From positions 2,566,001 to 2,630,000 of the forward strand of contig NZ_CP126539.1 in assembly GCF_030177755.1 (NCBI RefSeq): a stretch of DNA of 64,000 bases. Reading direction: 5' to 3'. The position numbers were made by a program, and so were the translations under genes. A model generated the notes under the pieces. The model was not told the origin of the DNA, made no database searches, and was given only the letters and a program-made list of their open reading frames with translations. This document shows positions 8,732 to 17,491 of this stretch, piece by piece. The DNA comes from Devosia sp. RR2S18. GTDB taxonomy: Bacteria > Pseudomonadota > Alphaproteobacteria > Rhizobiales > Devosiaceae. How positions within the stretch are numbered: position 1 is the stretch's first letter; the number at the start of each line of letters is the position of its first letter.

Positions 8732-8974
8732 ATGAAAACGGTCAACATTCACGAAGCCAAGACGCACCTGTCCCGCCTGATCGCCCAGGCTGCAGAAGGT
8801 GAGCCTTTTGTGATTTCAAAGGCGGGCAAGCCTCTGGTGAAGGTTGTCCCCATTGCTGCCGAGCCTGTGGACAGCCGCCGGACAGGGTTCATGCGTGGGC
8901 AGTTCTCTGTTCCGGCCGATTTCGACACCATGGCATCGGAGCAGATCAGCGCGCTCTTTGGGGGGAAGCAGTGA
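8732..8974 (+). CDS. Phd/YefM-family antitoxin
   Basis: 80 residues starting at ATG 8732. The N-terminus MKTVNIHEAKTHLSRLIAQA and GEPFVISKAGKPLVKVVPI is the typical Phd/YefM DNA-binding fold. The C-terminal part (TGFMRGQFSVPADFDTMASE) is the expected toxin-neutralising segment: MxGxFxVPxDFD is common in antitoxins paired with PIN toxins. Its stop overlaps the toxin start (ATG/GTG overlap at 8971-8974), giving translational coupling. It likely represses its own operon. Confidence 0.9.
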   Translation: MKTVNIHEAKTHLSRLIAQAAEGEPFVISKAGKPLVKVVPIAAEPVDSRRTGFMRGQFSVPADFDTMASEQISALFGGKQ

Positions 8975-9357
8975 AGCTGCTCCTTGATACCCACCTGCTC
9001 CTCTGGGCCGCCGGTCAGCCCGAGCAACTATCCGCCGAGGCGCGCGCACAAATAGAAGATCCCGACATAAGGCTGGTTTTCAGTGTGGCCAGCCTGTGGG
9101 AGGTCACCATCAAGTCGTCGCTAGGAAGAGCAGACTTCCAGGTCGATCCGCGACTGCTGCGGCGCGGTCTGCTTGACCACCATTACGAGGAGCTTCCAAT
9201 CCTTGGGTCACACGCAGTGGGCGTGCAATCGCTACCTCCAATACACAAGGATCCCTTTGACCGTATTCTCGTTGCCCAGGCAATCGGGGAAGCAGTCACG
9301 CTTTTGACGATGGATGAGACGGTGGGGCGATATCCTGGCCCCATCCGCATGGTGTGA
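8971..9357 (+). CDS. vapC: VapC-like PIN-domain toxin
   Basis: 128 residues, GTG start at 8971 overlapping the antitoxin stop. PIN-domain acidic residues are visible: LLLDTHLLLW (first Asp), SLWEVTIKSS (Glu), DPFDRILVAQA (Asp) and LLTMDETVGRY (Asp). VapC toxins are Mg2+-dependent ribonucleases, often cutting tRNA or rRNA; the target here is unknown. Gene order and overlap match a type II toxin-antitoxin module. Confidence 0.92.
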   Translation: MKLLLDTHLLLWAAGQPEQLSAEARAQIEDPDIRLVFSVASLWEVTIKSSLGRADFQVDPRLLRRGLLDHHYEELPILGSHAVGVQSLPPIHKDPFDRILVAQAIGEAVTLLTMDETVGRYPGPIRMV

Positions 9358-10153
9358 GTTAGCCGTCCAGGCTCGCCCTGCCCGGACGGCCACATCCAGC
9401 CACCCGCAGTAGCGGCATCCATCCCGAGCCCTCAGCAGGGGTGCCGCGCCGGCGTCAGCTCTCATCAGCAAAGCCGACCGCTGGTTGTTGTCATCGGCCA
9501 AAATCGATGCGCCACGCCCCAGGGATCGACAATACGCGTTATCGAACATTCCCCCGAGAACCGGCCGCTGTTCGATACCGAGCGATACCCAACATTGGCT
9601 AAGGGGCAATGCGTCAGGCGCGAGACAGCGGCTACCGATGACAAGACGCCCTCAGGCGATCACAGAAGTCGAATAGGACTGTAATGGAATGGCGGAACGA
9701 CAGCCGATTGTATATTCCAGCCGCCTTGCGGGTAATCGGTAGCCTTCCGCCCTGGTTGAGCCGATCCGCCACTGAGGCCTCCGCTAGCAAGGTTGAACTG
9801 GACGACTAGCCGGGCCACTAATCCCGATCCGTGCTACCCCCGGCTTAGCGTTAAGGAGCACCGGCAAGCAGGATCAGCCAGCCCAGCAAAAATTGACGCA
9901 CATAGCAGTTCGACAAACGGTTTTATCGGACATTTCCCCCGTCTGCGGGCGCTCCCCCTCGCCCCTCGCGCAGCGATCAACGCCCCCTTCCCCCGACCTG
10001 CTGCTCCTGCTCCTGCTCCTGAAAGGGGCAAGAGCTCCCCGGCAGCGACGGGGTTTTAATCCTGCAATTACTTGCGTAAAGTCACAGACCAAGTAACGGA
10101 GTTTTCGGGAAATACCGCAGATAGTACCCCCACGATTTACGCGCGAGCGCGAG
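9358..10153. other. Gene-free region upstream of the GGDEF-EAL gene
   Basis: Nearly 800 bases without a credible gene. It contains one full copy of the dispersed hairpin element (9540-9577) and a half copy beginning TATCGGACATTTCCCCC at 9924. The remainder shows no clear promoter motif. Confidence 0.6.
9540..9577. repeat. Dispersed hairpin element, copy 1
   Basis: A perfect 9-bp stem TATCGAACA / TGTTCGATA around a 20-base GC-rich loop beginning TTCCCCC and ending CCGGCCGC. Related copies are at 50527, 56343 and 63861. Confidence 0.75.
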
Positions 10154-12268
10154 ATGGTTGAGCTGCAGCAAGATGACTTGGCTTCGCAGGACGTCTGGCG
10201 CCACGCCATCGAGCGGGCGCAGCTGGGGCTCTGGGACTGGGACCTCACGACCGACCGCTGCTTTTATTCGGCCAGCTGGTTTGCCATGCTGGGTTACAGC
10301 GAAACCGAGTTCCGGCACGACAGCGCGCTCTGGCTGCACCTGACCCATCCCGAGGACCGGGAGCGCGCGGTGCGCAGCGGCGAACGGCATCTGGCCGGTG
10401 AAACCGGCAGCATTGAAACCGAACTGCGCCTCCGACACCGGGACGGACGGTGGATCTGGGTGCTGGACCGTGGCGGCATCATCGAACGGGATGCATCGGG
10501 CCGTCCCCTGCGGGCGGTCGGCGTGCAAACCGACATTTCCCGGCAAAAGGCGGCCGAGGCCGAACTGGCAGATGCCAATGCGCAGATCAGGCTGGCCCTA
10601 GAGGCCAGCAGCATGGGGCTCTGGCAGTTTGACATCGATACGCAGAAAAGCCTCTGGGATGGCCGGACCAGAGAAATCTTCGGCCTGCCGCCGGTAGGCG
10701 ATGAACTGGCACGGGAGGCCTGGCACGCCTTTCTCCATCCCGAGGACCGGGAGCGCACCGAACAGGCGCACGCCATACCGGTCAGTCCCGATAAGCCCAC
10801 CAGGATCGGCTACCGGATCATCCGCGCTGACGGCCATGTCCGGCATGTCGAGACGCTGTGCAAGCTGCACCGGCTGCCCGGGACTTCGGGGCGCCTCGTG
10901 GGCACGATCCGGGATGTCACCGAGGAGCATGAGCGGCAGCAGCAACTTGCGACCGCTGCCCGTCAGGACCCCTTGACGGGCCTCCTCAACCGCGGCGGCT
11001 TCGAGGACGTCCTGACCCGGTGGATTGCAGAGGCTGCCGGCAGGCCTTTCGGGCTCTATTACATCGATCTCGACTTCTTCAAGGCGATCAACGACACGCT
11101 GGGCCATGCCGCCGGGGACGCGGCCCTGCGCGGCGTCGCCACCCGCGTCGGTCGAGCCATGCCCATGGCCGTGATGGCACGCCTCGGCGGCGATGAATTT
11201 GCCGTGGCGCTGCCGCTCGCCGACGAGGATCCAACCATGGCTGCCCAAAGCATGCTGACCGCCATCCGGCAGGTCGGGCCCCATACGCCCCAGGGACAGC
11301 GGCAGCTGGGCGCCAGCATCGGGGTAGCGATCATCAACTCACCCCACGCTACTCCCGCCGAAATTCTGGCGCGCGCCGATGATGCCTGCTATGCTGCCAA
11401 ATCGGGCGGGCGGAACACATGGCACCTCGAGACCGAGGGCCAAGCCAGCTCCGGCATGAGTACGGCGCAACTGGTCGCTGAGCTGACCATAGCCATGGAG
11501 GATGGCCGGCTGCGCCTTTTCGGTCAGGAGATCCGCGCACTGGAGCGGCCGGAACAGCCCACCGGCCGGGTTGAGGTCCTGTCGAGACTTCTGTCCCGGC
11601 AAGGCCACCTGATCGCCCCAGGCGATTTTCTTCCGGCGGCTGAACGGTTCGGCATGGCCGCGGCGCTTGATCGCTACGTCATCCGCACCGCCTTGAAGAC
11701 CTTTGGCCAGGCTCTCGGGCGAGGCGCCAATCTCACGCTCAGTTTCAATCTCTCGGCGCATACGCTCAGCGATCCCATGTTGTGGGACTTCGTTGCGACT
11801 GTCGCCGAGCAGACCGGCGCGGCGCTGAACAGGCTTGAGTTCGAGATCACCGAGACCGCAGCATTTACCAATATCGGCGCCGCAGAACTGTTTGTCACCG
11901 AAGCCCGCAGCCGGGGCTGCCGCGTCAGCCTCGACGATTTTGGTGCTGGACTGAGCTCGTTTTCCTATTTGCGCCGGTTTGCCGTGGACAGCGTCAAAGT
12001 GGATCAGTCCTTTGTCCAGAACGTGGAGTCCAGCCCGTTCGACCGAGAGGTGATCAAGTCTCTGGCTGCCATCAGCCGTTCCATGGGCGTCGATGTGATC
12101 GCCGAAGGAATTGAAACCCCGGCAGCGCTCGCAGCCTTGCTGGACCAAGACCTCCACATCACTCTGGGGCAAGGATTTCTGTTGCATCGCCCCGAACCGC
12201 TGGCACAGGTGGTGGCGAGACTGGTCCCGGGTGCCCAGGTCAAAGCTGTACAGCCAGCCCTCTTGTGA
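10154..12268 (+). CDS. PAS-PAS-GGDEF-EAL cyclic-di-GMP protein
   Basis: 704 residues. Two PAS/PAC units come first (LGLWDWDLTTDRCFYSASW... and MGLWQFDIDTQKSLWDGRT...; PAC motifs WIWVLDRGGIIERD and VRHVETLCKLHRL). A GGDEF domain follows (DPLTGLLNRGGFED; RLGGDEFAVAL near residue 345), then an EAL domain. In EAL the motif is EVLSRLL near 474, with FNLSAHTL, FEITETA, LDDFGAGLSSFSY and IAEGIETP. Both catalytic signatures are intact, so it could make and degrade c-di-GMP. The RxxD inhibitory site normally just before GGDEF is not present (MPMAVMARL). No membrane segment is seen; it is a cytoplasmic sensor. Confidence 0.92.
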   Translation: MVELQQDDLASQDVWRHAIERAQLGLWDWDLTTDRCFYSASWFAMLGYSETEFRHDSALWLHLTHPEDRERAVRSGERHLAGETGSIETELRLRHRDGRWIWVLDRGGIIERDASGRPLRAVGVQTDISRQKAAEAELADANAQIRLALEASSMGLWQFDIDTQKSLWDGRTREIFGLPPVGDELAREAWHAFLHPEDRERTEQAHAIPVSPDKPTRIGYRIIRADGHVRHVETLCKLHRLPGTSGRLVGTIRDVTEEHERQQQLATAARQDPLTGLLNRGGFEDVLTRWIAEAAGRPFGLYYIDLDFFKAINDTLGHAAGDAALRGVATRVGRAMPMAVMARLGGDEFAVALPLADEDPTMAAQSMLTAIRQVGPHTPQGQRQLGASIGVAIINSPHATPAEILARADDACYAAKSGGRNTWHLETEGQASSGMSTAQLVAELTIAMEDGRLRLFGQEIRALERPEQPTGRVEVLSRLLSRQGHLIAPGDFLPAAERFGMAAALDRYVIRTALKTFGQALGRGANLTLSFNLSAHTLSDPMLWDFVATVAEQTGAALNRLEFEITETAAFTNIGAAELFVTEARSRGCRVSLDDFGAGLSSFSYLRRFAVDSVKVDQSFVQNVESSPFDREVIKSLAAISRSMGVDVIAEGIETPAALAALLDQDLHITLGQGFLLHRPEPLAQVVARLVPGAQVKAVQPALL

Positions 12269-12473
12269 AACGATTTTTTGGCCGATGGCGGCGTTAAATG
12301 ATCACCTGCAGGCCAACCATATCGATAACGAAGGCATCGTTCCAGTGACCGATGAGCGCAGCCCCGCCAGCCTTTCCCCAGGTTGAAGGTTCGCTAGATC
12401 AGCCCAATCGCCAGTCATCCACCCAGGGGTCGGATCGGCCCGAGGATCTGCTGCCCTCTATAAAACTATGGCC

Positions 12474-13829
12474 CTAGTCCTCGACAGTGCGTAATTCCTG
12501 CCAGACATCCTCGACCGTCTGGGTGTAGTCTACCACCTCTTCGATCCCCAGAGACTGGCACAGTTCCTGGCCGGCGAGTTGGCCGGTCGCCGACAGGAGA
12601 GAGAAGGTGGCGACCACCTTCTGGGTCGAGGCGTTGATGCCGGCCTTCCGGGCGTTGATCAACTCAGCCTGGGAGTTGAGCACATCCAGCGTCGTGCGGG
12701 TGCCCAAGTCACGCTCCTGAATGACACCTTCGAGCACTTCCGAGCCGGCCGGAACTGCCGAGTTGGCGGCGGCAATCTGGGCATCTGCGCTCTGAATGCC
12801 GGCCCAAGCCGAAATCACTGCTTCGCGGATCTGGTCGTAGGCGGACATCGCGTCGACTTCGGACTGGATCTGCTCGAGATTGGCCTGCCGAACGCCTGAC
12901 CCTATAGCGCCACCGGCATAGATGGGAATGGTGATGGAAATGCCAACGCTGCCGCTCATGCCGTCCGTGGGCGCGCCGCTCGGGCCCGTCCACCGCGTAC
13001 CGACCTGCCCCGTCAACGATGCGGTGGGACCAAATGCCGCCTGGGCTGCATCGCTTCCGGCCTGCGCGGCGCGTATGGCAGCCTTGGAGATCAGAATGGC
13101 TGGATGGTTGGCCTCGGCCTGGGCAATGGCGGCCTGGATACTCGAAGGGATGAGACGAGCGTAATTGTGACTGGCGCCGAGACTGCCCGGCGAGGCCCCA
13201 ACATAGCGCTGGAAAGTCGCCTCGCTGACTTCAAGGCTGCTGATGGCTGCCTGATAGGCTGCACGACCCTGCGCAAGGCGTGCTTCGGCCTGAGCCACGT
13301 CGATGCGGGTGCCCTCACCCACTTCCAGCCGATCCTGCGCAGACTGCAGCTGCGCCTGGAACTCCAGGTTCTCCTGGCGCAACGCCACCAGCTGGCGATC
13401 GCTCAAAACCGACATGTAGGCCTGCACGACAGAGAGCAGGACATTCTGAGCGGTATTGAAAATCTGGTGCCGTGCGATCTCCGCACCGGCACGCGCCGCC
13501 TCGACCCGCGCGTCGGTCTGGAAATTGTCGAAAATGGTCTGGTTGTATTGCAGCCCGGTCGTTAGCGACTGGGAGTCATTGAATTGACCACCCACCATCG
13601 ACCAATTGTAGTTGCCCGACAGCGAGGCGCCAATCGTCGGCCGCTTCTGCGAAAGTGCCTGGGCAATGTTTTCTGCGGAAGCTTTCGCCTGCAGCACTGC
13701 CGATTGCAGCTCGGGCGAAAACGAACAGGCTGCCGTCAACGCTTGGGTCAATGATTGTGCCTAGGCGGGAATTGCCATGGCGGTAAGCAACAGCGTCGCC
13801 CGGATGGCGAGACTTATTTGCGCATGCAT
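12474..13829 (-). pseudogene. TolC-family outer-membrane efflux protein with amber codon at signal-peptide junction
   Basis: The main open frame (to TTG 13751) encodes 425 residues of a TolC-like protein: repeated helical halves with LQSAVLQAKASAENI, DARVEAARAGAEIARHQI and GTRIDVAQAEARLAQGRAAY, ending in RTTLDVLNSQAELINARKA. It lacks a signal peptide. Upstream in the same frame, ATG 13829 (after TGGAGTGCTTCG) encodes MHAQISLAIRATLLLTAMAI-PA, then TAG (13761-13763), then AQSLTQALTAAC. So one stop codon separates a perfect signal peptide from the mature protein. Without suppression the protein cannot be exported. No ABC or HlyD partner gene is adjacent. Confidence 0.85.
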
Positions 13830-14245
13830 CGAAGCACTCCACATGTCGAATCCACCCTAGCACAGTTCATGCACCCACCAGCCACAAAAGGACCACAGCA
13901 GACCGATCACTTGCACCAAGACAAGCAGCAGCAGAGATTTAGCAAAACTGCACTACACCGGATTACTGTCCATCTGTGTCTTTTCCGCCAACACCAGAAC
14001 GTTTACGACCGGCAAGGGCACAATGCTCGACACTCGCCTCCTGCTGTCGAACGGCGGCTATGGCACTTTCCACCTCGGCTAGACGGCCCAGGGCGTCAAG
14101 ATTGTCGATGCTCGTCAAGCCAGGCAATCCTGGCGCTGCGGAGCCTCGCGCCTGCACCTGTTCACGAAGCCGTAAGTGGCTGGACAGTCCTGCGGCAAAT
14201 CAGTCAGCAGCGCTTTCGGACGCACTCACATCTCTGGAGCTTCAA
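13830..14245. other. Intergenic region, doubtful minus-strand frame
   Basis: No firm gene. On the minus strand 13963-14157 there is a frame (GLPGLTSIDNLDALGRLAEV, then a Cys-containing basic tail) that reads like protein but has only a GTG start without a ribosome site. It could be a gene fragment. Confidence 0.4.
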
Positions 14246-14395
14246 ATGGTCGAACCATCAGAAGCCGGGCCTGCCGCGCGTTCGGAATTTGGTCGGCTTC
14301 ATATACTGCGGATCTATATCATTGTGCTGCTGGCGCTGGCGTCATGGACGTTTGTCATCGGTGCTGGTGCGCTGATCTGGGCTGTGCTGTCTTGA
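14246..14395 (+). CDS. Small single-pass membrane protein (Ser-Trp helix type)
   Basis: 49 residues, ATG 14246 with GGAG six bases upstream (14236-14239). A polar N-terminus (MVEPSEAGPAARSEFGR) precedes one transmembrane helix, IIVLLALASWTFVIGAGALI, and ends WAVLS. The helix resembles IIVAMALLSWALFVGVGWLI in the small protein at 50742-51005. Function unknown; small inner-membrane proteins of this size often modulate larger membrane complexes. Confidence 0.65.
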   Translation: MVEPSEAGPAARSEFGRLHILRIYIIVLLALASWTFVIGAGALIWAVLS

Positions 14396-14594
14396 TCCGC
14401 GCACTGGTGGAGGGGAGCGAGGATGCGAACGTTGCGGCGTTCATCGCATCCTCGCAGGTATCCGGCATTGGGTGCACGTCCGATGGATCTGGACCTGTCT
14501 AGCCTTGATCCATCGTTTCCAACCAAGCCGAATTGGCGATGGCGGCAGATAGTGCGCCATCTGCGGTAGTTTAAGTCCACCCGCTTTTGGTGGA

Positions 14595-14827
14595 TCACGT
14601 CACCCGAAGGGCGTTGGAATAGACATCGACGATGTCCTTCGGATCCCGGAGTATTGTCCCAGCGATCCCTGAGGTGCTGGAACACCTCGCCGGGATTGCT
14701 GTGCGTTGTGCCATCTGCGAGCCCGTATTTCTTGCGGCCGTTGCCCTGCTCTCCAACCCTGGTCGGCGTGGACTGGAGGAGTAGACACGAAAGCGACGCC
14801 AAGAGCCGATGCGATGGTCTTCTTCAT
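14595..14827 (-). pseudogene. Small secreted protein broken by two frameshifts
   Basis: Three frames read in succession give one plausible protein. ATG 14827 encodes a signal peptide (MKKTIASALGVAFVSTPPVH). A second frame continues GNGRKKYGLADGTTHSNPGE, VFQHLRDRWDNTP. A third ends DPKDIVDVYSNALRVT and a stop at 14595. Good AAGGGAGGTCATC-type ribosome site just upstream. Family not recognised. Either decayed or affected by two indel errors. Confidence 0.55.
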
Positions 14828-15078
14828 GATGACCTTCCCTCCTGAGGGTTGGTGACCTGCTCGCCAAGGGTCTGATCATACGGGATCCAAGGTGAAGAGA
14901 GGCTGACAGCAACATTATTATCCAAGATTGGCGCGCATCGTGTTGTACCCCACACTCTCTAGCGGCGATTACTTAGCCTGCCTGATTTGTGAACGTGAGC
15001 CGCGGATCAATAGCGTGGGAGGAACGTTGAGGAGGCCTTCGAGCTAATCCCGGCTCATCTATGAGGAGGAACAGCACC

Positions 15079-15372
15079 ATGAAAGCTTCTGTCCTAGCCT
15101 TCGCGACCGCAGCAGCCTTTTCCCTGGCAGCAGCGGGCCACGCCAATGCCCAATTTGCCGCCGATGATCCGGTGGTGGATGGCTGCGCGATAAATGAAAA
15201 TGGATATTATACCGATAGCGGCGTCACCAACCCGATGAACCACTCTCTGGTAGAAGACAGCGCTGAAGACTACAGGGTTCCCGTAGACCCCTGCATGGCC
15301 GATGTCTCGGTGCCGAACTCTGTCAATGAACGGATTGAGCGCTACTTCGCCGAGGCAGCAGCTCGCGATTAA
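15079..15372 (+). CDS. Small secreted protein, unknown family
   Basis: 97 residues, ATG 15079 chosen because GAGGAGGAA lies 9 bases upstream (an in-frame TTG/ATG further up would disrupt the signal peptide). Signal peptide MKASVLAFATAAAFSLAAAG, cleavage likely after NAQ. The mature part is acidic with two cysteines (DGCAINENG and VDPCMADVS), which could form one disulphide. I do not recognise a family. A terminator follows directly. Confidence 0.7.
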   Translation: MKASVLAFATAAAFSLAAAGHANAQFAADDPVVDGCAINENGYYTDSGVTNPMNHSLVEDSAEDYRVPVDPCMADVSVPNSVNERIERYFAEAAARD

Positions 15373-15381
15373 GTCCAGGAA

Positions 15382-15407
15382 AGGCTCGGCCAAGGCCGGG
15401 CCTCTTT
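15382..15407 (+). terminator. Rho-independent terminator
   Basis: A compact stem AGGCTCGGCC / GGCCGGGCCT (one T-G mismatch/wobble) with a 2-base loop, followed by CTTT. It sits 9 bases after the secreted-protein stop. Confidence 0.8.
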
Positions 15408-15543
15408 CATGATCACCCATGGTCATTCGGACTGACACAGGCCGTCGAAAGTATGATGTACTCGAGGGGTCATCAACAACCAGCCTCAGCACTTGGGGCT
15501 TTTCCGCTGGAGCACCAGGCTGCGGCGGGCTGGAGACACTGCA

Positions 15544-15708
15544 ATGAGGACTTCTTCTAAAGACAAGAGCGGCACGCCCCTCCCGAGAGGCTGGGTCATC
15601 TTGGCATTGGCGACGGCGAGCTGGGGATTGGTGGCGGGGGCGTTATCTGCAACTGCCCACTCGCAGAAGCAAAGTTCGGCTAAGCGCCGGATCGATCCAA
15701 GCGCATAG
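15544..15708 (+). CDS. Small membrane protein, LPRGW-SW family
   Basis: 54 residues, ATG 15544 with GGAG eight bases upstream. A basic N-terminus (MRTSSKDKSGT) precedes LPRGWVILALATASWGLVAG, a single transmembrane helix, and a basic tail (SQKQSSAKRRIDPSA). The core LPRGW(I/V)IL.LA.ASW is shared with the proteins at 53249-53389 and 51922-52077. Function unknown. Confidence 0.7.
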   Translation: MRTSSKDKSGTPLPRGWVILALATASWGLVAGALSATAHSQKQSSAKRRIDPSA

Positions 15709-15943
15709 TCAGTTTTCGTAGGCTCTATTTCCCTGGGCTGCGGCCCGGTCAATGCGTCAGCTTCGCTGGCCTTCTAACCAGACAGGCACTGAGCTTGGGG
15801 CAGTATGGCCCATCAAGGCGACGGTGGTATATGTCCCAGGAGAGTGGGTCGACCATCATTCTTGCCCGGCGCGAGCGACAGGCGGTCGCCGCGGCAAGCC
15901 TGCTCGCGTAGGCTCGCGATGTCCAGCCCAGTCGTGGATCGTG

Positions 15944-17218
15944 TCAGGCGGTGCGTGGAGGCGCGGCCAGCCGCCGCCCCCGGACGTCTTCCTGCAGATT
16001 TGCCGCTGCAAGGGCCTGCTCGACGGGCATGGGACGTCCCAAATGATAGCCCTGCGCGCAATTGATGCCCAGCTTCTGCAGGGCGCCCAGCTCTCGCTGA
16101 TCTTCAACGCCTTCAGCAAGAATGACACATGCAGTCTGGCGTGCGAATTGCACGAGAGCGGCAGCGAGCGCATTGCGGGCAGGATCAGCATGGATGTTGC
16201 GCGTCAGACTGATGTCGAGCTTTATGATATCGGGCTGCAGCGCGAGGATGTGCCTCAGGCTGGCATATCCGGCGCCGGCATCATCCACGGCCAGCCGCAC
16301 TCCAGCCCCACGCAGTTTGACCAGCGCGAGCTTGAGAGCGTCATAGTCCTCAACCGTAGCATGCTCGGTTATCTCAAGAACGACCCTGGGCCCATCAACA
16401 GCGGAAAGCATGCTGGCCAGCGCTGCCGAAACAATCGTCGCCGGGGCGACATTGAGGGTGAGATAAAACCGCGACGGGAGCCGGGACAGCAGCGCCAATC
16501 CCCTGGCGACCGCCCGCAATTCGAGCTCGAGGCCGAGCCCGACAGATTCCGCCTTGGCGAACCAGACATCGGGTGGATATCCCTCCGGCCCGGCGAACCG
16601 GGAGAGGCACTCGAACCCCAGAATCCGGTCATCCCGCAGTGATCTGATGGGCTGCAGGACAATGGACAGCTCATCCGCATCGAGAACCCGGCGCACCTGT
16701 TGCTCTGTGGCCTTCTGCTCCGCTTTGGCGGCCAGGTCCTGACCGATCTGCAAAGCCGTAAGTTCGGCGAAGGCACGCATGATTTTGAGATCACGCGAAT
16801 TGAGGGACGGTTCAGGCTGCGTACTGACGCAGCAGAACATGCCATAGGTGCGACCGTCGGCGAGCTTGAGAGGGACACTTATATGGGCCTTGATCCCCAT
16901 GGCCTGCGTCAGGGGAACGCCTTGGGCAAAGGGAAGTTCAGCGGTGTCCGGAATAATTTCGGGAAGTCGACCTTCGAGGATATGCCGGCAATAAACATCG
17001 TCGAGCGACATCGAGTCGCCGGCCTTGATCACCTGCTCGAGACCTGGCGCATCAACCGCCCGAAAATACGTCCGGTCACCTACGAATTCGGAAACATAGG
17101 CCACCTGCATACCGAGATGGGAGCGGACGGCCTCCAGGATGCGATCGAGCCCGGTCGGTGTTTCGGCGTCTCGGGCCGCCCGCAGCAGGTCAAGGGCATC
17201 TTTTATCTCTTCGGTCAT
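15944..17218 (-). CDS. GAF-EAL cyclic-di-GMP phosphodiesterase
   Basis: 424 residues, ATG 17218 with AGGAGGAGGG upstream. Residues ~15-160 form a GAF domain (GLDRILEAVRSHLGMQVAYV, MGIKAHISVPLKLADGRTYG). Residues ~175-410 form an EAL domain: FECLSRF (ECL variant), LTLNVAP, VLEITEH, VDDAGAGYASL, IIKLDISL, LAEGVED and QGYHLGRP. All metal and substrate residues of active EAL enzymes are present, and there is no GGDEF, so it should hydrolyse c-di-GMP in response to a GAF ligand (unknown). Together with the PAS-GGDEF-EAL protein it gives the region two c-di-GMP enzymes near curli and polysaccharide genes. Confidence 0.9.
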   Translation of the reverse strand: MTEEIKDALDLLRAARDAETPTGLDRILEAVRSHLGMQVAYVSEFVGDRTYFRAVDAPGLEQVIKAGDSMSLDDVYCRHILEGRLPEIIPDTAELPFAQGVPLTQAMGIKAHISVPLKLADGRTYGMFCCVSTQPEPSLNSRDLKIMRAFAELTALQIGQDLAAKAEQKATEQQVRRVLDADELSIVLQPIRSLRDDRILGFECLSRFAGPEGYPPDVWFAKAESVGLGLELELRAVARGLALLSRLPSRFYLTLNVAPATIVSAALASMLSAVDGPRVVLEITEHATVEDYDALKLALVKLRGAGVRLAVDDAGAGYASLRHILALQPDIIKLDISLTRNIHADPARNALAAALVQFARQTACVILAEGVEDQRELGALQKLGINCAQGYHLGRPMPVEQALAAANLQEDVRGRRLAAPPRTA

Positions 17219-17491
17219 TGGAGCCCTCCTCCTAGATGGTGAGCGACTGAGCCTCGCGCGGTTTTCTGCGGCTTACCGGCAGATCCCGACCGCACCAACT
17301 TTATCGGCACACAGTTGAGGAAACCTTTCGACTTCACCACCAATATGCAGCCAAGATCTTGGAAATCAACAACTTGATGATCAAGATTAACCATTCCCAC
17401 CGAAAGAGTTATATGACGGTTAACAACTGATTAACAATCAACTAACAAATGATGACGGCACGAGGGTGCCTCATCCGGATAGGGGCGTCTG
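17219..17491. promoter_or_regulatory. Divergent promoter region
   Basis: A 273-base gap between the divergent GAF-EAL and acyl-ACP-reductase-like genes. It is more AT-rich than its surroundings near 17385-17450, with repeated GTTAAC/ATTAAC words (GGTTAACAACTGATTAACAA). It probably holds both promoters; no specific -35/-10 boxes are assigned. Confidence 0.5.

Noticed and set aside
10598..12187. Long minus-strand frames (228 and 282 codons) under the GGDEF-EAL gene
   Set aside because: No family resemblance; the sense strand has complete PAS, GGDEF and EAL motifs.
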